Numbered from the stretch's first letter, positions 51,120 to 60,272 are shown. The stretch is 64,000 nt of DNA from Flavicella sediminum (GCF_006381105.1 NZ_VDET01000007.1:310001-374000), one strand, 5' to 3'. Translations and numbers: made by a program. The notes: generated from the sequence alone by a model not told the origin.

Positions 51120-52271
51120 ATGAAAATATATGACGTTGCAATAATAGGAAGCGGTCCTTCTGGTGCTTCTGCTGCCTTAAAACTTGCTGAGAACGGTATT
51201 TCTGCAGTTATTATTGAAAAAGAAACTTTGCCTCGTTACAAAACTTGTGGTGGTGGCTTTGTGTATCGTGGTCGCAAAAACATGCCTTTTGACATCAGTT
51301 CTGTGGTTTCTAAAGAATTCAACAAAATTGAAATTTATTTCGACAAATCAGGACAACACCTTACTGCCGAACGCCCAGAACCTTTAGTTACGATGGTAAT
51401 GCGTGACGAGTTTGACAATTTAATTGTTGAAAAAGCAAAGGAAAAAGGAATCACGCTTTTGCAAAATCATAAATTAACTAAAATTTCTTTCGAAGAAAAT
51501 ATCATATTGCATACTTCGGAAGGTGAGGTACATACAAAATTTGTCATCGCAGCAGATGGCGCTCTAGGACCAACTGCAAAACTTACGGGTTGGACAGATA
51601 CCAGATATATGATTCCTGCGCTTGAATATGAAGTAGAAGTATCTCCAGAAGATTTTGAGCGTTTGTCTAAAGAAGCACGCTTTGATTTTGATGCTGTTCC
51701 TTTGGGATATGCCTGGAGTTTTCCTAAAAAGAATCATTTATCCTTGGGGGTAGCCACCATGCGAAGAACAAAAATTGACTTAAAAAAATACTATAGAGAC
51801 TATTTAAAAACACTTGGAATTAAAGAAGTCATCAAAGAAGAATTTCATGGTTTTCAAATTCCTGTGGGTGCAAGAACCGATGGATTTGTAAGAAAAAATG
51901 TTTTCTTAGTAGGTGATGCTGCTGGTTTTGCCGATCCAATTACTGCTGAAGGAATATCCAATGCTATTTTAACCGGTGTTATGGCTGCTGAAGCAATTGT
52001 TGAAGGAAAACTTGACTCGAAAAAATCGCAAGAATTATACGAAGCAAAATTAAATGAAGTTTTAATACCTGAGCTAAAAACAGGAGCCTACTTGGCTAAA
52101 CTTTTTTATGAGAATACCAGTTTAAGAAACCTATTAATGAAACGTTACGGATCTCGTATGTGTGAGGCCATGACAGAAGTATTTATGGGAGAAAGAACCT
52201 ATCCTGCAGATATCAAAAAGAAAATCACCGAAAAATTTAAAGGTATGGTTTTTAACAAATTCAAAAACTAA
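51120..52271 (+). CDS. Geranylgeranyl reductase family FAD-dependent oxidoreductase
   Basis: Flavoprotein of 383 residues. The N-terminal Rossmann motif VAIIGSGPSGASAA near residues 6-19, then IIEKETLPRYKTCGGG near 31-46 and the second FAD motif VFLVGDAAGFADPITAEGI near 262-280 place it in the geranylgeranyl reductase group of the PHBH-fold flavoenzymes. Family members reduce double bonds of isoprenoid chains on lipids or quinones; the substrate here might be a polyprenyl or menaquinone side chain (inference). A weak promoter-like TATCTTTA lies just upstream, one base off the consensus. It is ten bases upstream of rluF. Confidence 0.9.
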   Translation: MKIYDVAIIGSGPSGASAALKLAENGISAVIIEKETLPRYKTCGGGFVYRGRKNMPFDISSVVSKEFNKIEIYFDKSGQHLTAERPEPLVTMVMRDEFDNLIVEKAKEKGITLLQNHKLTKISFEENIILHTSEGEVHTKFVIAADGALGPTAKLTGWTDTRYMIPALEYEVEVSPEDFERLSKEARFDFDAVPLGYAWSFPKKNHLSLGVATMRRTKIDLKKYYRDYLKTLGIKEVIKEEFHGFQIPVGARTDGFVRKNVFLVGDAAGFADPITAEGISNAILTGVMAAEAIVEGKLDSKKSQELYEAKLNEVLIPELKTGAYLAKLFYENTSLRNLLMKRYGSRMCEAMTEVFMGERTYPADIKKKITEKFKGMVFNKFKN

Positions 52272-52281
52272 CAATTCCAAC

Positions 52282-53010
52282 ATGCAAACCAAAAGACTAA
52301 ATAAAGCCATTTCTGAAACTGGATATTGTTCTAGAAGAGCCGCTGATAAATTAATAGAAGAAAGAAGTGTCAAAGTAAATGGCGAAATAGCAGGACTTGG
52401 CGTTAAGGTTACTGCATCAGATGTTATTTCTGTTTACGACCAAGTCATTACCAAAGATGTAGAAAACATTTACTTAGTCTTCCATAAACCTGTTGGCATT
52501 ACCTGTACAACCGATACGAAAATAAGGGGTAATATTATCAACTATATCAACTACCCTGAAAGAATTTTTCCTATTGGTCGTTTAGATAAACCCAGTGAAG
52601 GGCTTATTTTCATGACCAATGACGGTGATATTGTCAATAAAATTTTACGTTCAAAAAACAACCACGAAAAGGAATATATTGTTTCAGTAGATAAAAAAAT
52701 AACGGAATCTTTTATTAAAAAAATGGCAAATGGAGTCCCTGTTCTTGATACCATATCTGATCCTTGCAAGGTTGAAAAAATAAACGAATACACCTTTAAA
52801 ATTATTTTGACCCAAGGTTTGAATAGGCAAATTAGAAGGATGTGCGAATATTTAGGCTACGAAGTACAAAAATTAAAAAGGGTACGAATCATGAATATTG
52901 CCTTAGGAAATTTAAAACCTGGAAAATACCGCTCGTTTACAGAAAGAGAATTGCAAGTCATGAATCACCTTGTTGGTCATTCAAGTAAAACAGAAGAAGC
53001 TTCAAGATAA
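52282..53010 (+). CDS. rluF: 23S rRNA pseudouridine synthase RluF
   Basis: Enzyme of 242 residues that isomerises uridine in 23S rRNA. The N-terminal S4 RNA-binding domain (about 3-60) contains ISETGYCSRRAADKLIEERS in the family pattern. The catalytic motif FPIGRLDKPSEGLIFMTNDG near 94-113 has the essential Asp, and LTQGLNRQIRRMCEYLGY near 177-194 is the C-terminal hallmark, with the NRQIRRMCE version typical of RluF. Downstream of the reductase by ten bases, four bases before the next ATG. The target uridine is assigned by family only. Confidence 0.93.
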   Translation: MQTKRLNKAISETGYCSRRAADKLIEERSVKVNGEIAGLGVKVTASDVISVYDQVITKDVENIYLVFHKPVGITCTTDTKIRGNIINYINYPERIFPIGRLDKPSEGLIFMTNDGDIVNKILRSKNNHEKEYIVSVDKKITESFIKKMANGVPVLDTISDPCKVEKINEYTFKIILTQGLNRQIRRMCEYLGYEVQKLKRVRIMNIALGNLKPGKYRSFTERELQVMNHLVGHSSKTEEASR

Positions 53011-53014
53011 TTGT

Positions 53015-53782
53015 ATGAGTACTTTAGAACCTGCTTTGACAAAAGAAGATTTTCAATCCATTTTAAAAGTTGCCGCACGAAGAATAGGCTTACTTTTTCT
53101 ATTTGTATTCGGCTTGTATTTTGATGGAAAAGGATTTGCAAAGATTGTCCCAAACAATCAGTTCTACCTGAATATCTTAATGATTACGGCTTTTTTCATT
53201 CTGTATTACCGTTCTACACCCAGAACAAAAAAACTTATGATTTATGGTGTTGCCATTGGTTTTGTCGGTGAACATTTATTTTCAAGAATTTTAGGGATGT
53301 ACACCTACCGTTTAGAAAATGTTCCGCTCTATGTTCCCTTTGGACATGCTGCTGTATATGCCCGTGTATTTATTTTTGCGAAAGCTTCTATTATTCAAAA
53401 ACACCACGACAAGATTGTAAAATTTTTAAGCATACTCGTAGCGATTTACGCCACATTATTTTTAATTTTTCTAGGAGATGTTTTCGGATTTGTCATGACC
53501 CTTGTTATTTTTCTTATTCTTTGGAAAAGACCCAAAGACAGAATGTTTTTTTTAACTATGTATACCGTGGTAGCTGTATTAGAAATTGGTGGTACTAGTT
53601 ATGAATGTTGGTATTGGCCAACTACGGCTTTTGATGCTTTTCCATTCCTAAAAAGCTACAATCCACCTAGCGGAATTAGCTTATTTTATTATACTTTAGA
53701 TATTGGCTGTTTTGTTTTTTACAGACTTTTTAACAAACAAGTTTGGCAACGCTATACACAAATAAAAAAAGTAACGACCTAA
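53015..53782 (+). CDS. Conserved polytopic membrane protein, unknown function
   Basis: Protein of 255 residues from the ATG at 53015, with about seven transmembrane helices. The start chosen avoids overlap with rluF; longer frames inside rluF have no support. FGLYFDGKGFAKIVPNNQFY near 26-45, GEHLFSRILGMYTYRLENVP near 86-105 and a late YECWYWPTTAFDAFP-type loop near 206-220 are striking aromatic and polar loops. I do not recognise the family. It is four bases downstream of rluF and ends at a strong terminator, so it closes the plus-strand gene cluster. Confidence 0.75.
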   Translation: MSTLEPALTKEDFQSILKVAARRIGLLFLFVFGLYFDGKGFAKIVPNNQFYLNILMITAFFILYYRSTPRTKKLMIYGVAIGFVGEHLFSRILGMYTYRLENVPLYVPFGHAAVYARVFIFAKASIIQKHHDKIVKFLSILVAIYATLFLIFLGDVFGFVMTLVIFLILWKRPKDRMFFLTMYTVVAVLEIGGTSYECWYWPTTAFDAFPFLKSYNPPSGISLFYYTLDIGCFVFYRLFNKQVWQRYTQIKKVTT

Positions 53783-53815
53783 AAAAAGCTCTGATTCAAA
53801 TCAGAGCTTTTTTTA
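53781..53815. terminator. Bidirectional terminator after the plus-strand cluster
   Basis: Arms AAAAAAAGCTCTGATT and AATCAGAGCTTTTTTT form a perfect hairpin between convergent genes ending at 53782 and 53831. Confidence 0.9.
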
Positions 53816-53830
53816 TCAAATAATAATTAT

Positions 53831-54994
53831 TTATTTACTTGCAAACATTTTCACATCGGCTTCGGAAATTTCGTTTCCACCTAAAATAAGTAACCTTTCT
53901 ACTACATTTCGTAATTCTCTCACATTACCTGTCCAATCATAACCTTTAAGTAAACTCATAGCCTCTGCAGAAAAACTTTTATTAATGGCTCCTTGTTCTT
54001 TAGAAATCATTTTTGAAAAATGAGTCACCAACAAAGGAATGTCCGACCTTCTATCATTTAGCGCTGGGACTTTTATTAGAATAACAGCCAACCTGTGGTA
54101 CAAATCTTCTCTAAACCTGCCTTCTGCTATTTCTTTTCTTAAATCTTTATTGGTAGCTGCTACAACACGAACATTCACTTTAATATCCTTATCGCTACCT
54201 ACCCTACTAATTTTACTTTCTTGTAAAGCCCTTAAAACTTTGGCTTGTGCCGAAAGGCTCATATCTCCAATTTCATCTAAAAAAATGGTTCCATTATTCG
54301 CGGCTTCAAATTTCCCTGCTCTATCTTTATTAGCCCCTGTAAACGAACCTTTTACATGTCCAAACAACTCACTTTCAATCAATTCAGAAGGAATCGCTGC
54401 ACAATTTACCTCTATTAATGGAGCTGATGATCGCGTACTTTTTTCGTGCAACCAATGTGCGACTAATTCTTTTCCTGTACCATTAGGGCCGGTAACCAAA
54501 ACTCTAGCATCTGTTGTAGCTACTTTTTCAATCATGTCCTTTATGGCAATAATTGGCGCGCTTTCACCAATCATTTCATAGCCTTTGCTTACTTTTTTCT
54601 TTAAACGTGCATTTTCAACTACCAATACTTTTCTATCTAAAGCATTTCTAACAGTATTTAATAGTCTATTCAAATCTGGTGGTTTTGATATATAATCAAA
54701 TGCTCCCAACCTCATAGTATGAATAGCCGTATCTAAATCACCATGACCAGAAATCATGACAATTGGAATTTCAGGTTTAATTTTTCGTGCTTTTTCCAAT
54801 ACTTCCACACCGTCCATTTTAGGCATTTTAATATCACATAAAATTAAATCATAATCTTCTTTGGTTAATTTTTCTAGTCCTTCTAAACCATCTTCAGCTT
54901 CTTCTACATCATAAGAACTATTTTCTTCTGAAATAATTTTAGTCAATACTCTACGAATTGCAGCTTCATCTTCAATTATTAATATTTTACTCAT
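53831..54994 (-). CDS. NtrC-type response regulator without DNA-binding domain
   Basis: Protein of 387 residues. A receiver domain (about 1-120) shows IIEDEAA, the phospho-acceptor Asp in LILCDIKMPKMDG near 53 and the Lys in YISKPPD. The sigma-54 AAA+ domain (about 140-365) has Walker A VTGPNGTGKE near 165-174, the sigma-54 contact loop as GSFTGA instead of GAFTGA, and Walker B TIFLDEIGDM near 234-243. The protein ends with VVERLLILGGNEISEADVKM shortly after, so the Fis-type helix-turn-helix is missing. No histidine kinase gene is nearby. It lies 32 bases after the ABC permease and is probably co-transcribed with the transporter. Confidence 0.93.
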   Translation of the reverse strand: MSKILIIEDEAAIRRVLTKIISEENSSYDVEEAEDGLEGLEKLTKEDYDLILCDIKMPKMDGVEVLEKARKIKPEIPIVMISGHGDLDTAIHTMRLGAFDYISKPPDLNRLLNTVRNALDRKVLVVENARLKKKVSKGYEMIGESAPIIAIKDMIEKVATTDARVLVTGPNGTGKELVAHWLHEKSTRSSAPLIEVNCAAIPSELIESELFGHVKGSFTGANKDRAGKFEAANNGTIFLDEIGDMSLSAQAKVLRALQESKISRVGSDKDIKVNVRVVAATNKDLRKEIAEGRFREDLYHRLAVILIKVPALNDRRSDIPLLVTHFSKMISKEQGAINKSFSAEAMSLLKGYDWTGNVRELRNVVERLLILGGNEISEADVKMFASK

Positions 54995-55026
54995 TCTCTA
55001 ATTTCTTTAATTAAACATCGTTAAAA

Positions 55027-56340
55027 TTAATATTTCAACCACTTGTATAAATCTTTATAAGTAGGCTTCTTTCCATACATTAAAATACCAACTCGATAAA
55101 TTTTTGCCGCCACCCAAACCATACCCACAAAACTTAGGGTAAGTAATAATAGTGAAAGTAATAGTTCCCACCAAGGAACTCCGAAAGGAATCCTCATTAA
55201 CATTACAATGGAAGAAGTAAAGGGTATAATTGAAAAGATAGTCGCCACTGGGCCATTAGGATCACTTAACACAGAAGCAAAACCAATATATACCGCCAAC
55301 ATTAAAGGCATAATTACCGGCATCATAAATTGCTGGGTGTCTGTTTCACTATCTACTGCGGCTCCAATGGCTGCATAAATAGAGCTGTATAAGAAAAAAC
55401 CTCCAATAAAATAAAAAATAAATAATACAAACATTTTAAGCAATGGCAAAGCGAGAATTTCTGCCAATAAATTTGTCAATTCTTCTGCTTTAAATCCCGA
55501 TTCTTGCATCAATTCTTTGGATGGTGTATTTTGTAGATCTCCAAATTCTACTCCTACAAACAAGGAAACCACAGTCCCTAATATAAGTAACAATACAATC
55601 CATACAAAAAATTGCAACAAACCCGCACAGGCATTTCCTATAATTTTACCCAACATTAATTGAAAAGGTTTTACCGAAGAGATAATTATCTCTATAATTC
55701 TACTGGTCTTTTCTTCAATCACATTTCGCATGACAGAATTGCCATAAATAATAATAAACATCATGAGCAAATAACCAGAGCCCATACCCAAACCAATTTT
55801 TAACCCATTCCCTAATTTTGATGATTTTTCTCCAGAGGAATTACTTTGTTTGATGTTTACTGCAAAATTTGCCGCATTAATGTTTTTTTGACTGATGCCT
55901 AATTCTTTAAGTTTGTATGCTTTTAATTTATTGGCAACTAATTTTTCCAAATGCTCTAAAAACAAAATACTTGGCGCTTCTTTAGAATAAAAGGCAACAG
56001 AACTGGCCAATTCTTTTAGCCCGTTGGCTTCTGAAGGAATAGTGACCAAACCATAATAATGACCTTTGTCTATTTCTTCTTTAGAAAACGCAACTCCAAG
56101 TTGGGTAACATCTATATATTTTGTGTTTTTAGTTGTTACAAAAACCTCTTCAAAATTTAAAGACGATTCATTTACATAGGCTATTTCCTTTGCTGAATTA
56201 TTATTGACTTTCGTTAAATAAAAAATTAACAGCCCCATTCCTATCATTAAAACAGGACTTAAAAAAGTCAGTATGATAAATGATTTATTTCTAACTTTTC
56301 CGATAAACTCGCGATAGATAATTAATTTTAATTTTTCCAT
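55027..56340 (-). CDS. ABC-2 transporter permease (NatB-like)
   Basis: Permease of 437 residues. The first helix (about 20-43) is followed by a periplasmic domain of about 135 residues, then five or more helices from about 180. IYREFIGKVRNKSFIILTF at the N terminus and MRNVIEEKTSRIIEIIISSV near 203-222 are the hallmarks of the NatB / ABC-2 Na+ exporter-like group. The second is the cytoplasmic coupling region. It starts one base after the ATPase gene ends. The family exports sodium, drugs, or other small molecules; the substrate is unknown. Confidence 0.9.
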   Translation of the reverse strand: MEKLKLIIYREFIGKVRNKSFIILTFLSPVLMIGMGLLIFYLTKVNNNSAKEIAYVNESSLNFEEVFVTTKNTKYIDVTQLGVAFSKEEIDKGHYYGLVTIPSEANGLKELASSVAFYSKEAPSILFLEHLEKLVANKLKAYKLKELGISQKNINAANFAVNIKQSNSSGEKSSKLGNGLKIGLGMGSGYLLMMFIIIYGNSVMRNVIEEKTSRIIEIIISSVKPFQLMLGKIIGNACAGLLQFFVWIVLLLILGTVVSLFVGVEFGDLQNTPSKELMQESGFKAEELTNLLAEILALPLLKMFVLFIFYFIGGFFLYSSIYAAIGAAVDSETDTQQFMMPVIMPLMLAVYIGFASVLSDPNGPVATIFSIIPFTSSIVMLMRIPFGVPWWELLLSLLLLTLSFVGMVWVAAKIYRVGILMYGKKPTYKDLYKWLKY

Positions 56341-56341
56341 A

Positions 56342-57277
56342 TTATGCTGAAATTTTATCGTTACGCTTTGAAACTGCCTCTAAAAAAATTTCATTCATGG
56401 TCGGAATTTTTTCTGTAAAATGTGTCAAAGGCCCAAAGGAAGTTAGTCGATTAAAAAATGTATGCTGATCCATTTCTGGTGGCAAGGAAACGTTTAAGCG
56501 AAGACTGTCATTTAAAGAAGCAAAATTAGCCTCAGAAATCAAAAACTCTGAACTTATTTCTTTTTGTACTTTCTCCTTGTCTAAACATTGGATTCCTACT
56601 TCAAATAAATTTGTTTTGTAATCCAATTGAATCTTTTTTAAAGGCCCTTCTAAAACCTTTTCTGATTTATGGATCAAAGCAACATAGTCACACATCTCCT
56701 CTACCGACTCCATTCTATGCGTTGAAAATATTATGGTGGTCCCTTGATCTCTTAACGCTATAATTTCTTTCCCAATTAATTTTGCATTCACAGGATCAAA
56801 TCCACTAAAGGGTTCATCAAAAATCAATAATTTGGGTTGGTGCAATACGGTAACAATAAATTGAATTTTTTGAGCCATTCCTTTCGACAATTCTTGAATT
56901 TTTTTATCCCACCAATCAGTAATTTCAAATTTTTCAAACCAATAGTTCAATCGCTCTGTAGCTTCAGCTTTTGTCAAACCTTTCAACCTTGCCAAATACA
57001 AAGCTTGCTCACCTACTTTCATCGACTTGTACAAACCTCTTTCTTCAGGTAGATAGCCTATCATTGAAATATGTTCTGGCGCTAAAGGTTCATTGTCTAA
57101 ATAAATGGTTCCAGAATCGGGTAATAATATTTGATTTACCATTCGAATCAAAGTTGTTTTCCCAGCTCCGTTTGGTCCAAGTAATCCATAAATACTTCCT
57201 TTAGGTACCTGAATAGACAAATTATTCAAAGCCCTATAATTACCAAAATTTTTGGTTAAATTTTCAATTTTTAACAA
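56342..57277 (-). CDS. ABC transporter ATPase (NatA-like)
   Basis: ATP-binding subunit of 311 residues. It starts at the TTG at 57277, giving MLKIENLTKNFG, the usual opening; the longer frame to 57433 has no family match and overlaps the divergent promoter region. Walker A GLLGPNGAGKTT near 32-43, signature LSKGMAQKIQFI near 133-144, Walker B LLIFDEPFSG near 155-164 and the H-loop STHRMESVEEM are intact. A C-terminal part of about 80 residues (from 225) is typical of DUF4162-type NatA proteins. It forms an exporter with the adjacent permease. Its -7 element is at 57302-57309. Confidence 0.93.
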   Translation of the reverse strand: MLKIENLTKNFGNYRALNNLSIQVPKGSIYGLLGPNGAGKTTLIRMVNQILLPDSGTIYLDNEPLAPEHISMIGYLPEERGLYKSMKVGEQALYLARLKGLTKAEATERLNYWFEKFEITDWWDKKIQELSKGMAQKIQFIVTVLHQPKLLIFDEPFSGFDPVNAKLIGKEIIALRDQGTTIIFSTHRMESVEEMCDYVALIHKSEKVLEGPLKKIQLDYKTNLFEVGIQCLDKEKVQKEISSEFLISEANFASLNDSLRLNVSLPPEMDQHTFFNRLTSFGPLTHFTEKIPTMNEIFLEAVSKRNDKISA

Positions 57278-57292
57278 GTGTATGTCTTTTAA

Positions 57293-57302
57293 GAATGCAT
57301 TC
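57293..57302. promoter_or_regulatory. Palindrome at the transcription start of the ABC exporter operon
   Basis: GAATGCATTC is a perfect ten-base palindrome that overlaps one base of the -7 element at 57302-57309 and covers the predicted start of transcription. It may be an operator, perhaps for the divergent MarR regulator, but ten bases alone is weak evidence. Confidence 0.35.
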
Positions 57303-57309
57303 AAAGATA
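57302..57309 (-). promoter_or_regulatory. -7 element of the ABC exporter operon
   Basis: The minus strand reads TATCTTTG, fitting TAnnTTTG, 24 bases upstream of the TTG start at 57277. This supports the short start of the ATPase gene. Confidence 0.6.
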
Positions 57310-57340
57310 GAATTTTTATGAGAAAAATATTTAACAGATT

Positions 57341-57348
57341 TAATTTTG
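57341..57348 (+). promoter_or_regulatory. Possible -7 element of the beta-oxidation operon
   Basis: TAATTTTG fits TAnnTTTG, 52 bases before the marR ATG at 57401, and is divergent to the ABC exporter promoter. The region is AT-rich, so the call is modest. Confidence 0.45.
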
Positions 57349-57400
57349 TTTCTAGCAAATATTTTGATAGTTTTACTGTGCACGCATAATAAATTTCAAA

Positions 57401-57847
57401 ATGAATTATAGAGAAAGTACTGTTTGTCACCACTTAAGGGCCACCTGGCAAACGGTTGCAAAAATGTATAATGAAGAAGCGAGTCATCATGGAAGTACAA
57501 TGGCCACAGGATTTGCCCTCTTAAATATTGATTTAGAAACAGGAATTCAATCTACTGCACTAGGCCCCCAAATGGGCATGGAAGCAACAAGTCTTTCTCG
57601 ATTATTAAAAAAAATGGAATCCAAAGGATTCATTTATCGAGAACGAAATCCAGAAGATGGCCGAGGAGTTTTGATCAAATTAACAGAATTAGGAAAAGAA
57701 AAAAGAGAAGTCTCTAAAGGAAGCGTATTGCAATTTAATAAAATTGTAAAAGACAATATCACCGAAACTCAATTGCAACATTTTTTTGAGGTGTCTAATA
57801 AAATTAATCAACTGATTTCAGAAAAAACAATCTATAACAAAAAATGA
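57401..57847 (+). CDS. MarR-family regulator of the beta-oxidation operon
   Basis: Winged-helix regulator of 148 residues. The recognition helix region MGMEATSLSRLLKKMESKG lies near residues 58-76 and the wing IYRERNPEDGRGVLIKLTE near 78-96, with the Asp-x-Arg of MarR wings in DGR. It is the first gene of a tight operon with a HAD/ECH fusion 22 bases downstream, then thiolase and acyl-CoA dehydrogenase. By analogy with other acyl-CoA-controlled regulators it probably represses fatty acid degradation and lets go when acyl-CoA binds (inference). It is divergent from the ABC exporter operon, which it might also control. Confidence 0.88.
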   Translation: MNYRESTVCHHLRATWQTVAKMYNEEASHHGSTMATGFALLNIDLETGIQSTALGPQMGMEATSLSRLLKKMESKGFIYRERNPEDGRGVLIKLTELGKEKREVSKGSVLQFNKIVKDNITETQLQHFFEVSNKINQLISEKTIYNKK

Positions 57848-57869
57848 TCTTAAGATCGAATACTATAAA

Positions 57870-60272
57870 ATGAAAAAACGAATTAAAAAAATCGCAATTA
57901 TTGGTTCTGGTATTATGGGATCAGGTATCGCATGTCATTTTGCCAATATTGGTATTGATGTTTTACTCTTAGACATTATTCCTAACGAATTAAATGACAA
58001 AGAAAAAGCTAAAGGACTTACTTTAGAGGACACAGTTGTTAGAAACAGAATTGTTAATGACAGTTTAAATGCTTCCTTAAAATCAAAACCCTCGCCTATT
58101 TACATACAAAGTTTTGCTGATCGAATTCGCACAGGAAATCTAGAAGACGATCTTTCTAAAATTTCTGATGTGGATTGGATTATGGAAGTTGTTGTTGAAC
58201 GTTTAGACATCAAAAAAATAGTATTTGATAAAATAGAAAAATTCCGAAAACCAGGAACTTTAATTACTTCAAACACCTCGGGTATTCCTATTAAATATAT
58301 GAATGAAGGAAGAAGTCAAGATTTTAAAGAGCATTTTGCGGTGACCCACTTTTTTAACCCTCCTCGCTATTTAAAATTATTTGAAGTCGTACCCGGACCT
58401 GATTGCAAACCCGAAGTTGTTGATTTTTTAATGGCCTATGGAGAAAAATTCTTAGGTAAGACTTCAGTATTAGCCAAAGACACACCCGCTTTTATAGGAA
58501 ATAGAATTGGGATTTTTGGAATCATGAGTTTATTTCATATTGTAAAAGAATTAGGACTTACTGTTGAAGAAGTTGACAAACTTACTGGTCCTGTCATAGG
58601 AAGACCAAAATCTGCCACCTTTAGAACGGTGGATGTTGTTGGTTTAGACACCTTAGTGCATGTGGCCAATGGACTTTATGAAAACTGTCCGAATGATGAA
58701 GCGCACGACTTATTTAAATTGCCAGATTTTGTAAAATCCTTATTGAAGAACAAATGGTTAGGGAACAAATCAAGACAAGGTTTTTATAAAAAACAAACAG
58801 ATAGCAAAGGCAAACGAGAAATATTGGCTTTAGACTTAAATTCGATGGATTATGGTCCTGCTAAAAAAATAAATTTTGCAACGCTTCAAATGACGAAAAC
58901 CATAGATCATGTGATCGATCGGTTTAAAGTACTTGTAAAAGGAAAAGACAAAGCTGGAGAATTTTACAGAAAAACATTTGCCGCTCTTTTTGCCTATAGT
59001 GCCAATAGAATTCCTGAAATATCTGATGAATTGTACCGAATTGACGATGCTATGAAAGCTGGTTTTGGTTGGGAACATGGACCTTTTCAAATTTGGGATG
59101 CCATTGGTGTAGAAGCAGGAATTGAGTTGATCAAAGCTGAAGGGCTGACATTAAATAGTTGGGTTAAAGAAATGCTTTTGAAAGGACAGAAAAGTTTCTA
59201 TTCCATAAAAGAAGGAGCTACTTATTATTATGATATTCCTTCTAAAGAAAATAAAAAAATTCCAGGACAAGACAGTTTTATTATTTTAAATAATATTAGA
59301 GAAACCAAAACCATTTGGTCTAATAATGATGCTGCCATTCAACATTTAGGCGATGGAGTTCTAAATGTTGAATTCAAGTCTAAAATGAATACCATTGGTG
59401 GTGGTGTATTGCAAGCCATTAATAAAGGAATTGATTTAGCAGAACAAGAATACGAAGCAGTAATTCTAGGAAATCAAGCCGCCAACTTTTCTGTGGGAGC
59501 CAATTTAGCAATGGCATTTTTATTGGCTATTGAACAAGAATACGATGAATTAAATATGGCTACAAAATTATTTCAAGACACGGTTATGCGTCTTCGATAT
59601 TCTTCTGTGCCAACACTACTTACACCAAGAGGAATGACTTTTGGAGGAGCGTGTGAAATGAGTATGCATGTTGATAAAGTGGTTGCTGCTGCAGAAACTT
59701 ATACTGGATTGGTAGAATTTGGTGTTGGAATTATTCCTGCCGGTGCCGGAACCAAAGAAATGACCTTAAGAGCTTCAGAATCATTTTTAAAAGATGATGT
59801 AAAATTAAACAGACTTAGAGATAGTTTTATCAATATTGCCATGGCTAAAGTTGCTACTTCTGCCCATGAAGCCTTTGATTTAGGATTTTATCAAAAAGGA
59901 AAAGACATGGTGGTCGTCAATGCCGACCGTCAAATTGCAACCGCCAAACGTTATGCTTTACAAATGTTAGATGATGGGTATACACAACCCACTCCTAAAA
60001 AAGTTAAAGTATTAGGACAACAAGTTCTAGGAATGTTTAGAGTGGGAACAGACAGTTTACAAAAAGGACATTATGCCTCTGAACACGATAAAAAAATAGC
60101 CAACAAACTTGGTTATATTATGGCAGGTGGAAATCTTTCTGAACCAAGTTTTGTAAGTGAGCAATATTTATTGGATTTAGAACGAGAAGCTATTTTATCT
60201 TTATTAGGGGAGAAAAAAACCTTAGAAAGAATTCAGCATACATTGAAAACAGGAAAACCGTTAAGAAACTAG
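57870..60272 (+). CDS. 3-hydroxyacyl-CoA dehydrogenase / enoyl-CoA hydratase fusion
   Basis: Bifunctional beta-oxidation enzyme of 800 residues. The order is reversed compared with FadB/FadJ. The NAD-dependent dehydrogenase comes first: GSGIMGSGIACHFAN near 11-25, the SNTSGIPI loop near 140-147 and HFFNPPRYLKLFEVV near 164-178 with the catalytic His. A C-terminal domain of the dehydrogenase ends near 460. The enoyl-CoA hydratase (crotonase) part follows from about 490, with the oxyanion stretch NFSVGANLAM near 543-552, the first Glu in GGACEMSMHVD near 593-603 and the second in LVEFGVGIIPAG near 614-625. It is the second gene of the operon. The reversed order is usual in Bacteroidota. Confidence 0.95.
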   Translation: MKKRIKKIAIIGSGIMGSGIACHFANIGIDVLLLDIIPNELNDKEKAKGLTLEDTVVRNRIVNDSLNASLKSKPSPIYIQSFADRIRTGNLEDDLSKISDVDWIMEVVVERLDIKKIVFDKIEKFRKPGTLITSNTSGIPIKYMNEGRSQDFKEHFAVTHFFNPPRYLKLFEVVPGPDCKPEVVDFLMAYGEKFLGKTSVLAKDTPAFIGNRIGIFGIMSLFHIVKELGLTVEEVDKLTGPVIGRPKSATFRTVDVVGLDTLVHVANGLYENCPNDEAHDLFKLPDFVKSLLKNKWLGNKSRQGFYKKQTDSKGKREILALDLNSMDYGPAKKINFATLQMTKTIDHVIDRFKVLVKGKDKAGEFYRKTFAALFAYSANRIPEISDELYRIDDAMKAGFGWEHGPFQIWDAIGVEAGIELIKAEGLTLNSWVKEMLLKGQKSFYSIKEGATYYYDIPSKENKKIPGQDSFIILNNIRETKTIWSNNDAAIQHLGDGVLNVEFKSKMNTIGGGVLQAINKGIDLAEQEYEAVILGNQAANFSVGANLAMAFLLAIEQEYDELNMATKLFQDTVMRLRYSSVPTLLTPRGMTFGGACEMSMHVDKVVAAAETYTGLVEFGVGIIPAGAGTKEMTLRASESFLKDDVKLNRLRDSFINIAMAKVATSAHEAFDLGFYQKGKDMVVVNADRQIATAKRYALQMLDDGYTQPTPKKVKVLGQQVLGMFRVGTDSLQKGHYASEHDKKIANKLGYIMAGGNLSEPSFVSEQYLLDLEREAILSLLGEKKTLERIQHTLKTGKPLRN

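Noticed and set aside
52970-53014. Longer start for the membrane protein after rluF
   Set aside because: It would overlap rluF by 41 bases and add a hydrophilic segment with no role. The ATG at 53015 is four bases after the rluF stop and fits better.
54039-54581. 180-codon plus-strand frame opposite the NtrC-type gene
   Set aside because: It mirrors the AAA+ domain codons, and no promoter or family motif is present.
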